The notes: a model not told the origin generated them from the letters alone. Numbered from the stretch's first letter, positions 1-12,890 are shown. The stretch: 64,000 bases of DNA from Warburgia ugandensis (GCA_035236585.1 CP141132.1:25007445-25071444), one strand, 5' to 3'. Translations and numbers: made by a program.

Positions 1-580
1 ACATGACAATTTATTGAATAGAAATTAAACAATTTTTTGTGCACACATTACATAGATATTTGAGAGGGAAATTGTGCATATTCAAAGATGAAAATCTAAC
101 TTGAAACTAAGTTCAACATTCACTATCCAATATCCACAAATGCATGCATGTAATCTAAAGGAAAATATAAGGAGAAAGAGTGGGAAAAAGATGGGAATGA
201 GAGCAATAGATAAAATGAAATCAAGGGGATTCAAGGAACAATAACTTGATTGAAGGACTACAATCTCTTGAATATGACTACAAGAGAGTTTTGATCCTTG
301 AATACAAGGATCTAAAGTTGAAATAAAAAAGGGAACATAAACAAGGAAGACAAGGCAACAAGGAAAAGACTTAAGCAAAGAAACTAGGAAAAAAATAACA
401 AGACCCCAACCTAGAAATTAATTGGAGAACCTAAAGGAAAAGTGTACTCAACTTGAAGGAGGTTGGAACAACTTGAATAAGGCTTAAGGAAGAGAACCAT
501 TCATGAAATCTAAGTAGAGGACCAGCCTAGATATGGGGTATGGAACTCCCTATGTAAAAAAAGATGGAGGACCTCCCTCT

Positions 581-590
581 CTTTTATACT
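581..590 (-). promoter_or_regulatory. TATA motif in LTR copy E
   Basis: The minus strand reads AGTATAAAAG here and is followed by purine-rich sequence. It lies at a position comparable to the TATA motif of copy D at 2341-2348, as expected for the U3 promoter of an LTR. No start-site evidence is available. Confidence 0.4.
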
Positions 591-870
591 ATGTTCCATC
601 TTTTCTAAAAATATATGATTTTCTACAATTCCATCCCTCAGAAAATATGAAAAGGAGATAAGATTTGGGATGGAGATAGGATAGGGTAGGTAAATTAATA
701 AGGTAATTACAAGCAAAACTCCAGGAAGGTGTTAGGAAGGTGGAAATTAGAAGGTGAGATAAAATAAAAGTCTAAGCAATGAGGACCCTTCTCCTATTGT
801 TCCATCGTACATGTCACCTTCCCTTATTGACAAGTAAAACTTTCTTCCTATTTTCTCTCTTTAAATCATG

Positions 871-896
871 TTTTTTTTTTTTTTTTTTTTTTTTTT
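871..896. repeat. Poly(T) tract, 26 bases
   Basis: An uninterrupted run of 26 T on the plus strand inside LTR copy E. It is a simple homopolymer with no flanking features of a processed insertion, so I read it as microsatellite growth. Confidence 0.9.
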
Positions 897-2340
897 AAGT
901 GGGAAGTTGCATGAAAACTTCCTAGAATGTGTGGATCATGTAGTTGGCATAAATGGCTCAGGTTGATGGCTTTGACTTGATGGATTCAATGGCTTGGTTC
1001 CTTGGCTTCAAGGATCATGTGGCTTCACTTATCCTACCCTTTCCTTGATGGCTTTTCTGGCTGCCTTGAATTGATCTTGACCCTTGCTTAACCTCTAGAA
1101 TGATGGGAATTTAGATCCTTGTTCTCTTTGTTGATCTTGATACTTGATTCTCATCTAAAATGATCTTATTAGTTGCTTATCATCTCAATACCTACAAAGA
1201 TCTAAAACCCAAATTAATTCCTAGAAAATTATGACAATTCTCATACCTACTACGAACTTGCATCTAAACCTACAAGATATTGAACTTTTGAATCATTAGT
1301 TCTAAAGTTCATGTGTCATGAATTTTTGGAAAAATCTTAAGATAATGCCTATAATTTATAACACATGAGTTATTAATTAGGTAGTTTTTATAAAAATTTC
1401 ACTATTTATCATGAAACTTATAAACTAACTAAAACTAATATAACATCGAACTAACTTAAGCAACATGCAACTACCTTAAGCAACAATTACAAAAACCTAA
1501 ACTTGAACTAAACTAATTAACAGACATGCAAAAACTAAATTAAAAGATGGTTCATGAACTCTTAGAGAGTGCACATCAACATAGAATGGAAACTTCACAT
1601 GGATCTAGAATGATACACTTGGCATTAATGAGAATGATGCCCAAGGAACAACTTGAATAAAACTAAGAATGCAATGCAAACATCGTATGGTTATATGCAA
1701 GATTCAATGAACAAATAAACTTAAACCATTCAAAAACAAGATGCTCATAGAATCACTTCCATTATTTCATAAACTTCATTACAACTTTGTGCATAGCATA
1801 TATTCAAAATAAAAAACATGAAAATAAATTGTGTGCACTATCTCAAAGCCCACTTCAACATTCAATCTAACTGAACTTCATCAAAACACATCCAAGGTAG
1901 CATGCATCCCAACCAAAACAAGAGAATCAAAGAAAAAGTGAAAGATGGTGGGAACACAATGATCCAAAAGCTAGCACTAGAACAAAGCAATTAAGGAAAA
2001 GAAACAAGGACGGTTCAAAGGGCTTCTATCTCTTGATTTCCATGATAAGAGATAGTTGCCCTAGATCAAAGAGAACTAAGAAGCAACCTTAACAAACCAC
2101 CAAGGAAAAGATCTAGAACTATGTGTATGGAACTAAGAAGCAAAACAAGCAAGGAAACCAACTTGGAACTTAAAGGAAGAAGCTTGAAATGGAGGAATTA
2201 AGAAGGCACACCAGGTCAAACTGAAGCATCTAAGGAGATGTTCATTGAAAACCCGAGGAAAATAAGTAAGGAGGCACCACTTTTCTAGGATAAGAGGTGT
2301 CTCCACCCTTCTATCTTTTATGCGTGAAAGCCCTCTAGGC

Positions 2341-2348
2341 TTTATAGT
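2341..2348 (-). promoter_or_regulatory. TATA motif in LTR copy D
   Basis: The minus strand reads CTATAAAG-like sequence (plus strand tttatagt). It sits in the same relative place as the motif in copy E. It is probably the old LTR promoter; activity is unknown. Confidence 0.35.
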
Positions 2349-3292
2349 GTTTTTCACTTTCTAATTTGCTAAAATTCTGTCCTAAAGAAGATGGAAGAAA
2401 AAGATAAGGATGGGGGAGAAGACAAGGCAAGATAGGAATGGGAAACTTAGAAAGTAAGATGAAGATGGGAGATTGTGCAGAGGCTTGGAGATGGGATTTG
2501 GGAAATTAGGAGGAGATCTAGGATGGTAATTAGGAAGAATTAGAAGGTGGATGTGAGAGATCTTGGATGGGATTAGGAACATGGCAAAGATGGAGGATAA
2601 GAGGAAATAATGAAGGGTTTTAGTCATGGATGTGGATAGTATATTAGAAAGGAGAAAGACATGATTCCCTTTCTAATGGTTGGATGATGGACAGAGAGTG
2701 AGAAAGAAATATGGGAGTTGGAATCTTTCCTCTTATTGGTCCACATGTGCATGCCTATCTTCTTGCTGATAAATCTCATCTTTTCCTTGCTAATTATCTC
2801 TTGAAAATCATAATTTTAGTAAGAGGATAATTGCATGAAATATCCTCCAATCATGTGATTCCATGTGACTTGGTATATATGGCTTCATGACTCACTTTGA
2901 TAGCGTCTTGCTTAGTGGGTTGAGTGGCTTAGTCCCTTAGCTTCATGGCTTCCCATCTCTTAGCATGGCTCATGTGGCTCAAGTAGCTCACATGGCTCCA
3001 ATTCACATGCAAAGGTGGTGCAATTTTATGTATTTTGTATGGGCCCATTCTAGTCACCTTTGATTCTTCCAATTGCTTCTGCGACTCATCTGCTTACTTT
3101 GGAATGATCTTGAACATTGCTTAGTCCTTGAATAGATGGAAAATGAGTCCTAGCTCTTTGAGTTGATCTGGATCTTTGATTCTCATCTAAAGCAATCTCA
3201 GCTATCAAAACATCCTTTCAATATCTACAAAAGATCAAGAACAACAATTAACACCTAGAAAATTATGGCAAATCACATACTTACTATAGAAA

Positions 3293-4743
3293 TCAAGAAA
3301 GGCCATGAGGCCTGATGGTATACCAATAGAGGTTTGGAAGCATACAGGAGATATTAGGGTAGTTTGGTTGACCAAGTTGTTTAACAAGATTATAAAATCA
3401 AAGAAAATGCCTGATGAGTGGAGGAAAAGCTCTATTGTACCAATCTATAAGAATAAAGGAGACATTCAGAGCTGCACTAATTATCGAGGGATCAAACTTA
3501 TGAGCCACTCCATGAAACTTTTTGAAAGAGTGATTGAGAAGAGGCTACAACATGACACAAGTGTATTGGAGAATCAGTTTGGTTTCATGCCTGGGAGGTC
3601 TACCATGGAAGCTATTTTCTTACTAAAACAATTAGTACATAAATATAGGGAGAGGAGAAAAGACCTGCACATGGTCTTTATTAACTTGGAGAAAGCTTAT
3701 GATAGAGTCCCTAGAGAGTTAATATGGAGGGTGTTGGGTGGTAAAGGGGTTTCTCAGGGGTATATAGACATAATTAAAGATACATATGAGGGAACAGTAA
3801 CAAATGTTAAGACCACTAGTGGCGTGATTGGTGATTTTCCTGTCATTGTCTGATTCTACCAAGGATCGGCATTGAGTCCATACCTTTTCACATTAGTTAT
3901 GGATGAGTTAATAAAACATCTGCATGAGGAGATTCCCTGGTGCATGCTATTTGCAGACGATATAGTCCTACTTGATGAGACAATGGAGGGTGTAAACATA
4001 AAGCTAGAGTTATGGAGAGAAGCATTAGAATTGGAAGGATTTAAAATTAGCCGAACTAAGATAGAATATAGGGAATGTAATTTTAGCAAGGAGAGTAGGA
4101 GTGGAACACCAGTCAAGATTGATAACCAAGAGGTCCCCATGAGAGACCACTTTCGATACTTAGGATCATTGATCCATGAGAGTGGAGAGATTGAGAGGGA
4201 GGTTACCCAGAGAATCCAAGCGGGTTAGAACAAATGGAGATGTGCATCAGGTGTTTTATGTGATTGGCGGGTGTCACTCAAACTAAAGGAAAAATCCTAC
4301 AGGATGGCTATAAGGCTGGCCATGCTCTATGGATTGGAGTGTTGGGCAATTAAGGAACATCATACTCATAGGATGAGTGTCACAGAAATGAGGATGTTGA
4401 GATGGATGAGTTGTAAGATAAGAAAGGATAGAATTAGAAATGAAAATATTAGAGGAAATTTAAGGATAGCACCAATAGGTAACAAGAGAGGGAGATTAGA
4501 CTTAGATGGTTTGGACATGTTCAAAGGAGACCAACAATAGCACCAGTTAGAAGGAGTGAGGCAATACAAGTTGAAGGTTCTAAAAGGGCAAGGGGAAGGC
4601 CCAAAATAACGTCGATAGAATTGGTGAGGAAAGATTTAAAAACTTTGGGACTAAATGAAACCATGGTATTTAAGAGAGTGGAATGGAGGAATAAGATTCA
4701 TGTGGCCGACCCCTAATTGGGATAAGGTCTTGATGATGATGAT
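3293..4743 (+). mobile_element. RTE-clade LINE, 5'-truncated
   Basis: A non-LTR retrotransposon that keeps the reverse transcriptase and the 3' end but has lost its 5' part, including the endonuclease. The 3' end is diagnostic: after the coding region comes a 'cccctaattgggataaggtc' type tail and then a TGATGATGATG repeat, which is how plant RTE elements end instead of with poly(A). The insertion lies inside LTR copy D, and the LTR sequence resumes right after the tail. The flanks carry near-duplicate words (catacttactat before, catactat after), consistent with an imperfect target-site duplication. A second tail is at 56879-56937 and a 5' half of the same type begins at 62928. Confidence 0.9.
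3299..4716 (+). pseudogene. RTE LINE reverse transcriptase, broken
   Basis: The product would be the LINE reverse transcriptase used in target-primed reverse transcription. Visible motifs in order are an early PDGIPIEVWK segment, the fingers segment with YKNKGD and NYRGIKL, QFGFMPGRST, an LEKAYDRVPR segment, QGSALSPYLF, the catalytic FADDIVL near 3950, YLGSLI, then the C-terminal AGxxKWR, GVLCDWR and ECWAIK segments. Most of it is in one frame but broken: a stop near 3851 sits where GLHQG is expected, a stop near 4226 replaces a Trp (TGG to TAG), and a shift near 4495 moves the reading into another frame for the WFGHVQRRP tail. The reading ends with a stop at 4714-4716. The FADD residues are intact, but the protein cannot be made whole. 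The N-terminal endonuclease is missing. Confidence 0.92.
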
Positions 4744-4903
4744 GACATACTATGGATTAGCTCCTGAGTATTCAAAATATCAAACTTTTTAGTTTAGAAA
4801 TTCATGTGTTATGAATTTTAAAAAATTTAATAATAATTTCCTATAATTTATAACACATGAGCCACTAATTTGGTGCTTTTTATACAAAATTGAATACTTA
4901 TCA

Positions 4904-7344
4904 GTATACAGTATGTGGGATAGTTTTATTTTTTGTTGAAATTACTCACATATTAAAAAGAGATATGTTTTATCCTTTTCCTGAGAGTTTTACTTCTAAG
5001 TGTATATATTTGTAAGAATTGAGGTCACAACCTAATTCAAACAGAGTTCTTAAGTTACAGTTTACTTACAGGTCAATGTCTATTATATATATATAGATTG
5101 GATAGACATTACACTTTTATATCTAAACTTAAACGAAATGTCTTTAGCATATGAATTGGGTCTTGAAAATTTTCATTTGTTTATATTAACATGCTAAAGT
5201 TCGTACATTGAGTACAAAAAATTCGCCAAGATAAATTGAAGAATTTACATCTTCTTGAATTTTATGAATAAATTCACCACAAACCCTTGCAAGGCTTAAC
5301 TCATCCAATAGGGGTAACCTAGGGGTTTAAGGACTTGTTGCATATGCAAAATGTAATCATGGGTACCTATAAAAGTAACAAGTTTTATCCCTTTCAATAA
5401 AATGGTTTTTTGCATGTTTTGCTCTAGACTAGCAAAATGATGTTTGAAGGATATGTTGAGCGTCCACTTCTATACCAAAAAACCATAACATTTGCATTAT
5501 TTTAGTGCATTTATTGTTCATTTTTATATTGACAAGATAGATTTGCACTAAAATGTTTCTTTGTCATCAAACCTTTATTTGATGTATTTTTAAGGTCAGA
5601 TAAACATCCAGAGCTAAGGATACATTAAACCATATAAAATAATGTTAAGTAAGACTTTTTCATTGTTTTGTAGGTTATAGACCAAAGGATGCTAAGACAA
5701 TAAAGGGTTAGATTAAGCTAGTCAACCTCCCATTTCATCAATAAAGTTTAGATGAAAAAGAAGCAAACCAAATCAAGTGAGGATGATTTTTGGATGAGTT
5801 AGGTCATGTCAAGAAGCAGTGATGTATGCTCTAACAATGTCCCAATGCAAAGGGAATGCTATATCATTTTTAGTATATTCAAAAATCTAATGCATGCAAT
5901 CATCTTTTGTGCTACCATTATCACATGCAAAGTTGTAAAGATTGTCCATGCCTTCACCCACCACCCAACAAAGCTTTAACTTGAAATTATGCAAACCCAA
6001 GAAGAGTAACATGCTTTGCACCATGTCTGAGTTTAGAAAACATTGCAAATGGTTCCCACTTAGCTTATTTAGTTCTTTCATCCTTACATTCATAATGGCC
6101 CACAAAAAATAAGTTTTACTCCCTATTTTGTAGCCAAAGAAAACATGTTGTTTTAATTGATTTTAAGATAATTCAATAGCTAAGATCAATTATATTTAAG
6201 GCTCTCCAAAGAAAGTGGACATGTTTACTTATTAAAGAATTGGCTACATTGGAAGATTTTTAGGAGCATATATTAAGGTAGCTATGAAAGAGAAAAGGGT
6301 GGGATTAACCTAGACAAGTTGGAGAGATTCTAATGAGAGAAAAGCTATTTAGGTGGACTAATGGGAGCATGGCATTAGAGCTAAGGGACAAAGTCACTTA
6401 AGAAAGGAGTGAGAGACCCAATTCAAATAAGATGATGGTTTGGACTTCAAAAGAGGAATCATGTTTATTTATTTTGGAATGCGAGAGTACGTAGCATGTA
6501 ATATTTTGAGTGCTTACTTAAGAAACTAGACATCTTTGGTTGGAGAGTAGAGGATGTTCTCTCCTAAAGTTGTTCTCCATTTCAAGATTTTTAGATGTCT
6601 TACATGTAGGCGAGAATGAGGAGTTTTATAATTTGTAGACAAGAAAGGAATATTAGCATTTTTGTATATCATAAGGAAAGTTAAGATGTCCTTTGGATGT
6701 CTTTCTAAAGAAGAGTTGGGGGGCCATAATGTTGGTGAAGGTAAGAGATGTTTGGATTTTGGGGCTGGAACATGATTTAGAAAAGCAGTTCAACATAAGG
6801 AGGGTTGTTTGATGTTTCTAAAGGATAGCATAGAAGACATCTTAAGGAGCAGAATAGGTTATTTATGCAACTAAAAAGGGCTAAGATATGGTTCTATTTG
6901 TATATAAGGAGGATACATTTTTGGAAATGAGGTTTAGTTGGTTCTCCAAGGTAAGCTGAGACATTTTTATTTTTAGGCAACATAAAGACAAGAGGAACAT
7001 GTCTTTTGGGGGCTGAAAGGGAGACGTAGTGGTTGGTAGCTCCTCTTGGGCATTTTTACACAAGAAGGAAGAAGAGGAATAAAGCTTGAACACATCTCTG
7101 TTTTGGGACTCTTGGCTAATTGTTTTATTTTGAAGCCCCCTTTTAGCTTTCCCTCTTGGATGGTTTTCATTTCTTAGCTTGGATTTGGTGCAGATCCTAG
7201 AGACAAGCTACTTGATGTATGACACACCAAGGGATTGCTACGCATCTATCTTCTATCCAAGGAAGTTTGCTTTAGTTTTTTCTTTCTTTATTTGTCGTGT
7301 ATATTAATGATCAAGGATTGAGATTTAATGAATGTCTATTTCTT
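4904..7344. other. Gene-free AT-rich stretch
   Basis: I could recognise no gene or element here. The longest open frames are about 70 codons, on the minus strand near 5887-6105 and 6881-7170, and show no known motif. The stretch may be very old transposon sequence, but I cannot name a family. Confidence 0.5.
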
Positions 7345-7852
7345 TGAAATTTATCTTGAAGGTAGTTATTATCTTGAATTTTACAATTTCATGATTTATA
7401 TTTTAGCTTGTTAGATGTGGATTTTGACTCATGCTTTAGCACTTAAACACATATGTAATTCTACCATAGTTTAGGAACTAGTTTGTTACAATTTTTGGCT
7501 TAGGATTAAGTGGTGGTTGCTAGCTATTCTAAGATTGTTTTCTATATCTTATACATTGCTAGAATACAAATTAATCCTAGCTAACATAGGACATATGTTT
7601 TAAATTTCATTGAAGTTAGTTATTATCTTGAATTTTACAATTTCATGATTTATATTTTAGCTTGTTAGATGTGGATTTCCACTCATGCTTTAGCACTTAA
7701 ACACATATGTGATTCTACCATAGTTTAGGAACTAGTTTGTTACAATTTTGGCTTAGGATTAAGTTGTGTTTGCTAGCTATTCTATGACGGTTTTCTATAT
7801 ATTATACATTGTTAGAATAAGAATTAATCCTAGCTAAGATAGGACATATGTT
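7345..7852. repeat. 254-bp tandem duplication
   Basis: Two adjacent copies, about 7345-7598 and 7599-7852, are nearly identical with a 254-bp period. Landmarks are 'gttattatcttgaatttt' at 7365 and again at 7619, and 'ggacatatgttttaaattt' at the end of each copy. Scattered substitutions separate them (for example ttttgactc versus tttccactc). No coding frame is shared. It looks like a simple local duplication in noncoding DNA. Confidence 0.9.
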
Positions 7853-8201
7853 TTAAATTTCATTCATGGTAAATTTAGACTTGTTTCACATAGTTTTTAG
7901 GATAGTTTACTATAATTTGTAGATATGTTTTTATCTATAGTTTTAGGTTAATTTAGGATCTTTTATTTCCATTTTTTAGCATTATAGATATTTGAATTTT
8001 TTTCTAGAATAAAATCACGCTAGGCTAAATTTTGTTAGACTAGGAATAGAGTGATCCTAGCCAATGTGTTTTAAATTATATTGCAAATGCAGGGGTCTAT
8101 TGTTGCATAGACTTTGATATATATAGAAATAGTGCATACATATCTCTATATTAGAAGGTTTTAACTACAAAAATCACCTAATTATCACTAAGTAAGGTTC
8201 A

Positions 8202-8229
8202 CTACCAAAATTAATACTTTTAGAGTTGA
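8202..8229 (+). repeat. CACTA left terminal inverted repeat
   Basis: It starts with CACTAC and pairs with 22041-22068 in inverted orientation at 20 of 28 positions. It directly precedes the subterminal repeat array. Confidence 0.8.
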
Positions 8230-8760
8230 AATAAAGAAGGCAGTTTGTTGACCACCAACTTTGTAAAATAACTTTAAAAACCATACTTCAAAAGTTCGTT
8301 TATAAAAGAGTGACTTCTTTAGTCTAACATGAAGAAAAATAAGTTTCATAGGAGTCATTTACAAAGTCATTTTCTAAAAAATGACTTCAAAAGTAAGGAC
8401 TTTTGAAGTCATTTGATATGAAATCGCTCTTTTAGAAATGACTTCAAAATTGTAAACCTTTAAAGTCATTTTTAGGAAATGACTTCTAAAGTCCATGTTT
8501 TTAAAGTTGTTTCCCAAAAGTGAATTCAAAATCCCCTAAATTACTTTAGTGGGAATAACTGTTTTTTGGCAGGAAAAGGTTTTAGAAGTTGTTCCCAAAA
8601 AATGACTTTAAAAGTTACCCATCTTTTAAAGTCATTTTTGTGGTAATGATTTTAAAAATGTGTACTTTTTAAAGTCATTTTTCTTGAATGACATTAAAAG
8701 TGGGTACTATTAAAGTCATTTAATGAAATAGACTTTAAAAGTAGTACTCTATTTTAAGAA
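8230..8760. repeat. CACTA 5' subterminal repeat array
   Basis: Many degenerate copies of a short unit of the type 'aaagtcattttt' and its inverse 'aaatgacttcaaaag' occur in both orientations, often as inverted pairs separated by a few bases. Subterminal repeats of this sort bind the TNPA-type protein in known CACTA elements. Similar arrays lie at 12625-12890, 13860-14200 and 21655-22035. Confidence 0.85.
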
Positions 8761-9204
8761 TTTTGACATCGTCTTATAGTGTTCTTGTTCCAAATGTCTT
8801 CATCTATAGATAAAATAAAGATCATATAGGTTGATTTCATTGTAGTTAACTTCAACCAAATCAACTATGAATTGGAAATACAGATAGATATATTTCTAGT
8901 CAATATCAATTTGAGAGTTGGTTAGTATCTCATTGTTTGTCTCATATATATGCATGCTTGATATATTTACATGCATGGTTATGGTTAGAAACTTTTCTTT
9001 TTAAATTTAAATTTGTTTTTGGAGGTGTCTGTCATGTTTTGCATCTTTCTTCATTGTTAATTGAAAATTTCCGCATGTTTGCAAGTAATTTAGTTTTTTC
9101 AAATACTTATAATTCTTGTATATGTATCGTTTGTTAAATTACCTAACTAAGATTTTCATGTCTAACAAGTATTCACACACAAATTAGCTTTAATTTATTG
9201 AAAA

Positions 9205-12200
9205 ATGGACAAATATGGATAGATGTTTGCGACAAGAACATCAAAAGAATATGAGGAGGGAACGAAAATGTTTATAGAGTTTGCACTTGGCATAGGTGGT
9301 GATTGTAATAGCATGTGTTGTCCATGCTTGAAATGTGGAAACTTCAAAAAAGTAAGTGTAGGGGTATTGAGAGAACACTTGTGCTTTAATGGAATCTATG
9401 AAAGTTATCATCCATGGATTTAACATTAACAAGAACTTCACGGGTGGTCATTGACAATGTAGGGAAGATATGAAGACAATATAGGAAGTGTTATATACAG
9501 TGAAGCTACATTGATGTTTCTAAATGCATATGATGACTTTCAGGATGAACTTGAACTATTTCACACTAAATTAGAAGAAGTCAACAAGCCATTGTACTGT
9601 AAGTGTAAAGAATATACCAAGTTGTCTATAGTGGTAGAACTTTATAATGTGAAATCGAGATTAGGATTTTTAAATCAAGGTTTTACAGAAGTCTTGAAAG
9701 TAGCTAGTAAGATGCTACTAAAGGATAATAAATTGTCATGGTCCAAATGGGATGCAAAGAAACATGCGTGCTCCAATGATTACATATTTTACAAGGAGCA
9801 CAATGATAAAACTATATCCCCCCCTTGTGTGCAGTTAAGATAGAAGATAAAGAACAATTCAACTAAGATGGTGACAGATGTTCATGCAAAGGTCATATGG
9901 TATTTTCTCCATATTCCAAGGTTCAAAAGAATATTTTGTATTATAGGAACAATAATGAATTTCATATAGTATTCCGAAGAGAGAGTAGCTGATAGCTTTT
10001 CATGCCATCTAACTAATAGCTTAGCATGGAAGCTCATTAACTTCATGTGGCCTAACTTTGGACAAGAACATAAAAACCTACAGCTATCTACAAAATTGAT
10101 TAATTCTCATGGTTCTATGAGCAACAAGCATAGTTGTTGGCCTGTTATATTGGTTTGTTACAATGCACCACTATATCTATGCATGAAGAGGAAGTTCATG
10201 ATATTAACTATGTTGATATTACATCTAAAGCAGCCAGGGAACAACATTAATGTGTACTTTGCTCCTTTCATCAATGATCTTAACACATTATAAGATGTAG
10301 GTGTTGAAGCTAAGGATGCATACAAGAAAGAGTCATTCACACTAAAGGTTATACGTTTTTGGACAATAAGCGACCTCCCTGTGTATAGTAATTTGCCTAG
10401 ATGCACTATGAAAGTATTCAAGATTGTCCTATCTGTAGTGACCAAACATGTGCCATACAACTTAAACATGGTATGAAAATAGCATTTCTTGGCCATAGAA
10501 GATGGTTGCCCAAAGACCATCCATACTTTTTGAAGAAGGGGGAATTTAATGGTAGTGTAGATACAAGGACACTTCCAAAGATGTTGACAAGATAGCAAGA
10601 ATAGGAACATATTGAAAACCTATGTCTTGTGGGAAAAGAAGATCAAACCAAGCAAACGTGTTCATGAAAGTAACTCTATAAGTTGTTGGAAGAAGAAGTC
10701 AATATTCTTTCAGCTTGCATACTGAAAATTAGTGCATCTGGGCCGTGTGCTTGACATCATGAACATTGAGAAGAATGTGTGTGAAAGCTTGACTGGTACT
10801 GTGCCTAACATCCTAGGAAAAATATAGGATGAACTTGCAACTCGAATGGATCTTATGAAGATGGATTTGAAGAGACGGTTGCATCCACACGATAGGGGTA
10901 GTAAAGGAACATATCTGCCTAAAGTAAATTATATGCTTGACAAAAAGGAGAGAAGAATAATATGTAAAACCTTGTAGCAATACGTTTGGTGCTGCTAGAT
11001 AAAGTTAGAGGATCTATTACAAAATTCTTCTACTTCTTCAATGCTTTGTGCATGAAGGAGGTGGATGTCTTAAAATTACAAGAAATTCAAGAACATCTAG
11101 TGGTAACTTTATGTGAGCTTGAGATAATCTTCCCACCATCCTTCTTTGACATCATGGTACACTTAATAGTGCACCTCATTGATGAGTTCAAACTCTATAA
11201 GCCAATTTACTTGTAATGGATGTATCTAGTTAAGAGACACATGAAAATTTTAGAAGGGTATGCACAAAATCACAACCAAGCAAAGGGGTGTATAGTCAAG
11301 TGTTATATTACAAGGGAAGTAGTGGAGTTTTGCATAGTGTACTTATCAGGAGTGAGTGCAATTGGAATCCCAAGAAAGGGAAAGAAATAATCAGTTGTAT
11401 TTCATGATCCCAAGGTTTGCAAACCTCTATCAAGTGGTGTGTATGGACCTATATGTGTTGTGAAATATTGATGAAGTCCAACAATACATTAAGTTGATCA
11501 TGGACATTCAAAAATATATTATTAGTTGTTTTATTTTTCTTTGATCTCTCAATCAATTTGGTATGTGTTAATTGTTATATCTTCTTTGATCTCTCAATTA
11601 ATTTAAAGTGTGTGTGTAGTGAGCACATTATTGTCCTCAAAACAAAGAATCCAAGTTACGTAAAGAAACAGAAGTGGCTGCGATTTGAGCACTTCGCACT
11701 TTCAATACTTACCTTTGTCAAGAGATATAATGAATGAATTCACACTTCTATAAATTGGATTATGTATACATAACCCTACTTACAACAATCATATCCTACT
11801 TAATATGCATAGGTTCAAGATCAGTAAGAAGTTCCAAGCAATAGTATGTCAAAATCCTTGGCCTAAACAGAAATGGGACCATGATCAGAAGTAATAAAAT
11901 ATGCTGGATATGCCAATGACGGTTATCACTTTTTCATAAAATACTATGATAACTCAAGATTGCAATAGAATAACAGGTCAGCTTAATTTCCTTTGCTACA
12001 TTCTCTTCCAATTCAAAGGATAATAGGCTAACAGTGACAAATGATGCATATTATGGGTTTATAAGAGAGATATGGGCCTAAGATTATACTTATAGGACTG
12101 TGGTTGTTTTTCAATGTGATGGGGTGGAACACAACAAAAATAACGTCAAAACTAATGCCCTTAGATTAACAAGATTGATTATAAAAATGATCAGTTTATT

Positions 12201-12446
12201 TTGGCATCTTAAGCGAAACATGTATTTTATGTGCAAGATGGACATAGTAAGAGATGCTTAACGATTTTATCATCCTATCCGAGGGATTTTTATGATGAAG
12301 ACTACCTAGGCAGTATTGCAATAGACTACCCTTATATTACCAAAATAATTTCACCAGTTGAAGTAATTAGTGAGAATGGGATTATGTGTGTGACAACTAT
12401 GAGAAGGGTTCTTGGGTTGGAAATAATATATGAGGGGGCTATATAG
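9205..12446 (+). pseudogene. CACTA tnp2 transposase, broken
   Basis: This is the relic of the large transposase that would cut and move the element. The reading starts with MDKYG at 9205, followed by a stop where the family has Trp, then the transposase-associated domain with SKEYEEGT and a Cys-rich CCPCLKCGN segment (9223-9423). The tnp2 core follows: KPLYCKCKEYTKLS and KKHACSNDY (9511-9843), a WPVILVCYNAP and PGNNINVY segment (10045-10293), then after a frameshift near 10395 a CPICSDQTC, LKHG, GHRRWLP and HPYF segment (10401-10595). An MNIEKNVCESLTGT hallmark lies near 10760. Next comes a DUF4218 part with FFNALCMKEVDV and FPPSFFDIMVHL (10986-11216), and then a DUF4216 part with YYGFIREIW and VVVFQCDG near 12050-12130 and HVFYVQDG before 12240. 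Multiple stops and shifts make it nonfunctional. The domain order matches complete plant CACTA transposases. Confidence 0.92.
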
Positions 12447-12624
12447 ATTGTATTAGTGAGAAGAAATAATTCCAAATCACCTCCTTTAACATGTAATATA
12501 TGGATTGCTGTAGTGATTGAGGAATTATATGAAAAATAACTTCTTTCGTATATGCTTCAGTTTATTTTGTATGGGATATGTCATTCAACACTAATTTATA
12601 TGAAACATTATCTTGTGCCACATA

Positions 12625-12890
12625 GTAAAAGGGGCTTCTAAAGTCATTTTTTTTAAAAATGACTTCAAAAGTTGAACTTGGGAAGTCGTTTTCAAAAAAT
12701 GACTTTAAAAGGTTGACTTTTGAAGTCGTTTTTTAGAAAATGAGTTTAAAAGGTTTACTTTTAAAGTCGTTTTCAGAAATGACTTTAAAATTTTGATTTT
12801 TGAAGTTGTTTATTATAAAATGACTTGAAATGTTTAACTTTTGAAGTCATTATTTTTCAAAGCAACTTCAGAAGTTCATTTTCCTCTATA
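12625..12890. repeat. Internal subterminal-type repeat array 1
   Basis: The same 'aagtcattttt' / 'aaatgacttcaaaag' units as at the element ends appear here, about 200 bp downstream of the transposase relic. A TATAAAAG motif follows at 12887-12894. The position inside the element is unexpected and may mark a nested, shorter CACTA element or an internal rearrangement. Confidence 0.75.

Larger units (their letters stand above)
1..1411 (-). repeat. Athila-like LTR, partial (copy E)
   Basis: Read on the minus strand from 1411, this begins TGATAAATAG and shares a long block with the copies starting at 4903, 28755, 29576 and 50366. Shared text includes the phrase around 'cacatgagttattaattag', the 'ctagaaaattatg' segment near 1222 and the 'gcttcaaggatcatgtggct' type segment near 1000. 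A minus-strand TATA motif lies at 581-590 and a 26-base poly(T) at 871-896. The copy runs off the window start, so its 3' end and any primer site are not visible. It has no coding content; short ORFs across it are low-complexity. The family assignment rests on copy A, where a decayed tRNA-Asp primer site follows the LTR. Confidence 0.6.
1412..4903 (-). repeat. Athila-like LTR (copy D) split by an RTE LINE
   Basis: On the minus strand this starts at 4903 with TGATAAGTATTC and follows copy E closely: the 'ataacacatgag' block, then after the LINE insertion the 'ctagaaaattatgg' block near 3260 and the 'gatgagaatcaa' block near 3180. It continues through the repeated 'atggctt' segment near 2880-3000. 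A minus-strand TATA motif sits at 2341-2348. The LINE at 3293-4743 interrupts it; similar words (catacttactat / catactat) flank the LINE. The lower-coordinate end of D is not sharp, and 1412-2100 cannot be aligned confidently to the LTR 3' half, so it may include internal or unrelated sequence. No coding capacity is visible. Confidence 0.55.

Noticed and set aside
8230..8760. Regularly spaced short repeats that could suggest a CRISPR-like array
   Set aside because: Units are degenerate, occur in both orientations, have no uniform spacers, and match CACTA subterminal repeats at the other end of the element.
10158..10610. 150-codon minus-strand frame
   Set aside because: It is the reverse complement of the tnp2 transposase relic, which has clear family motifs on the plus strand.
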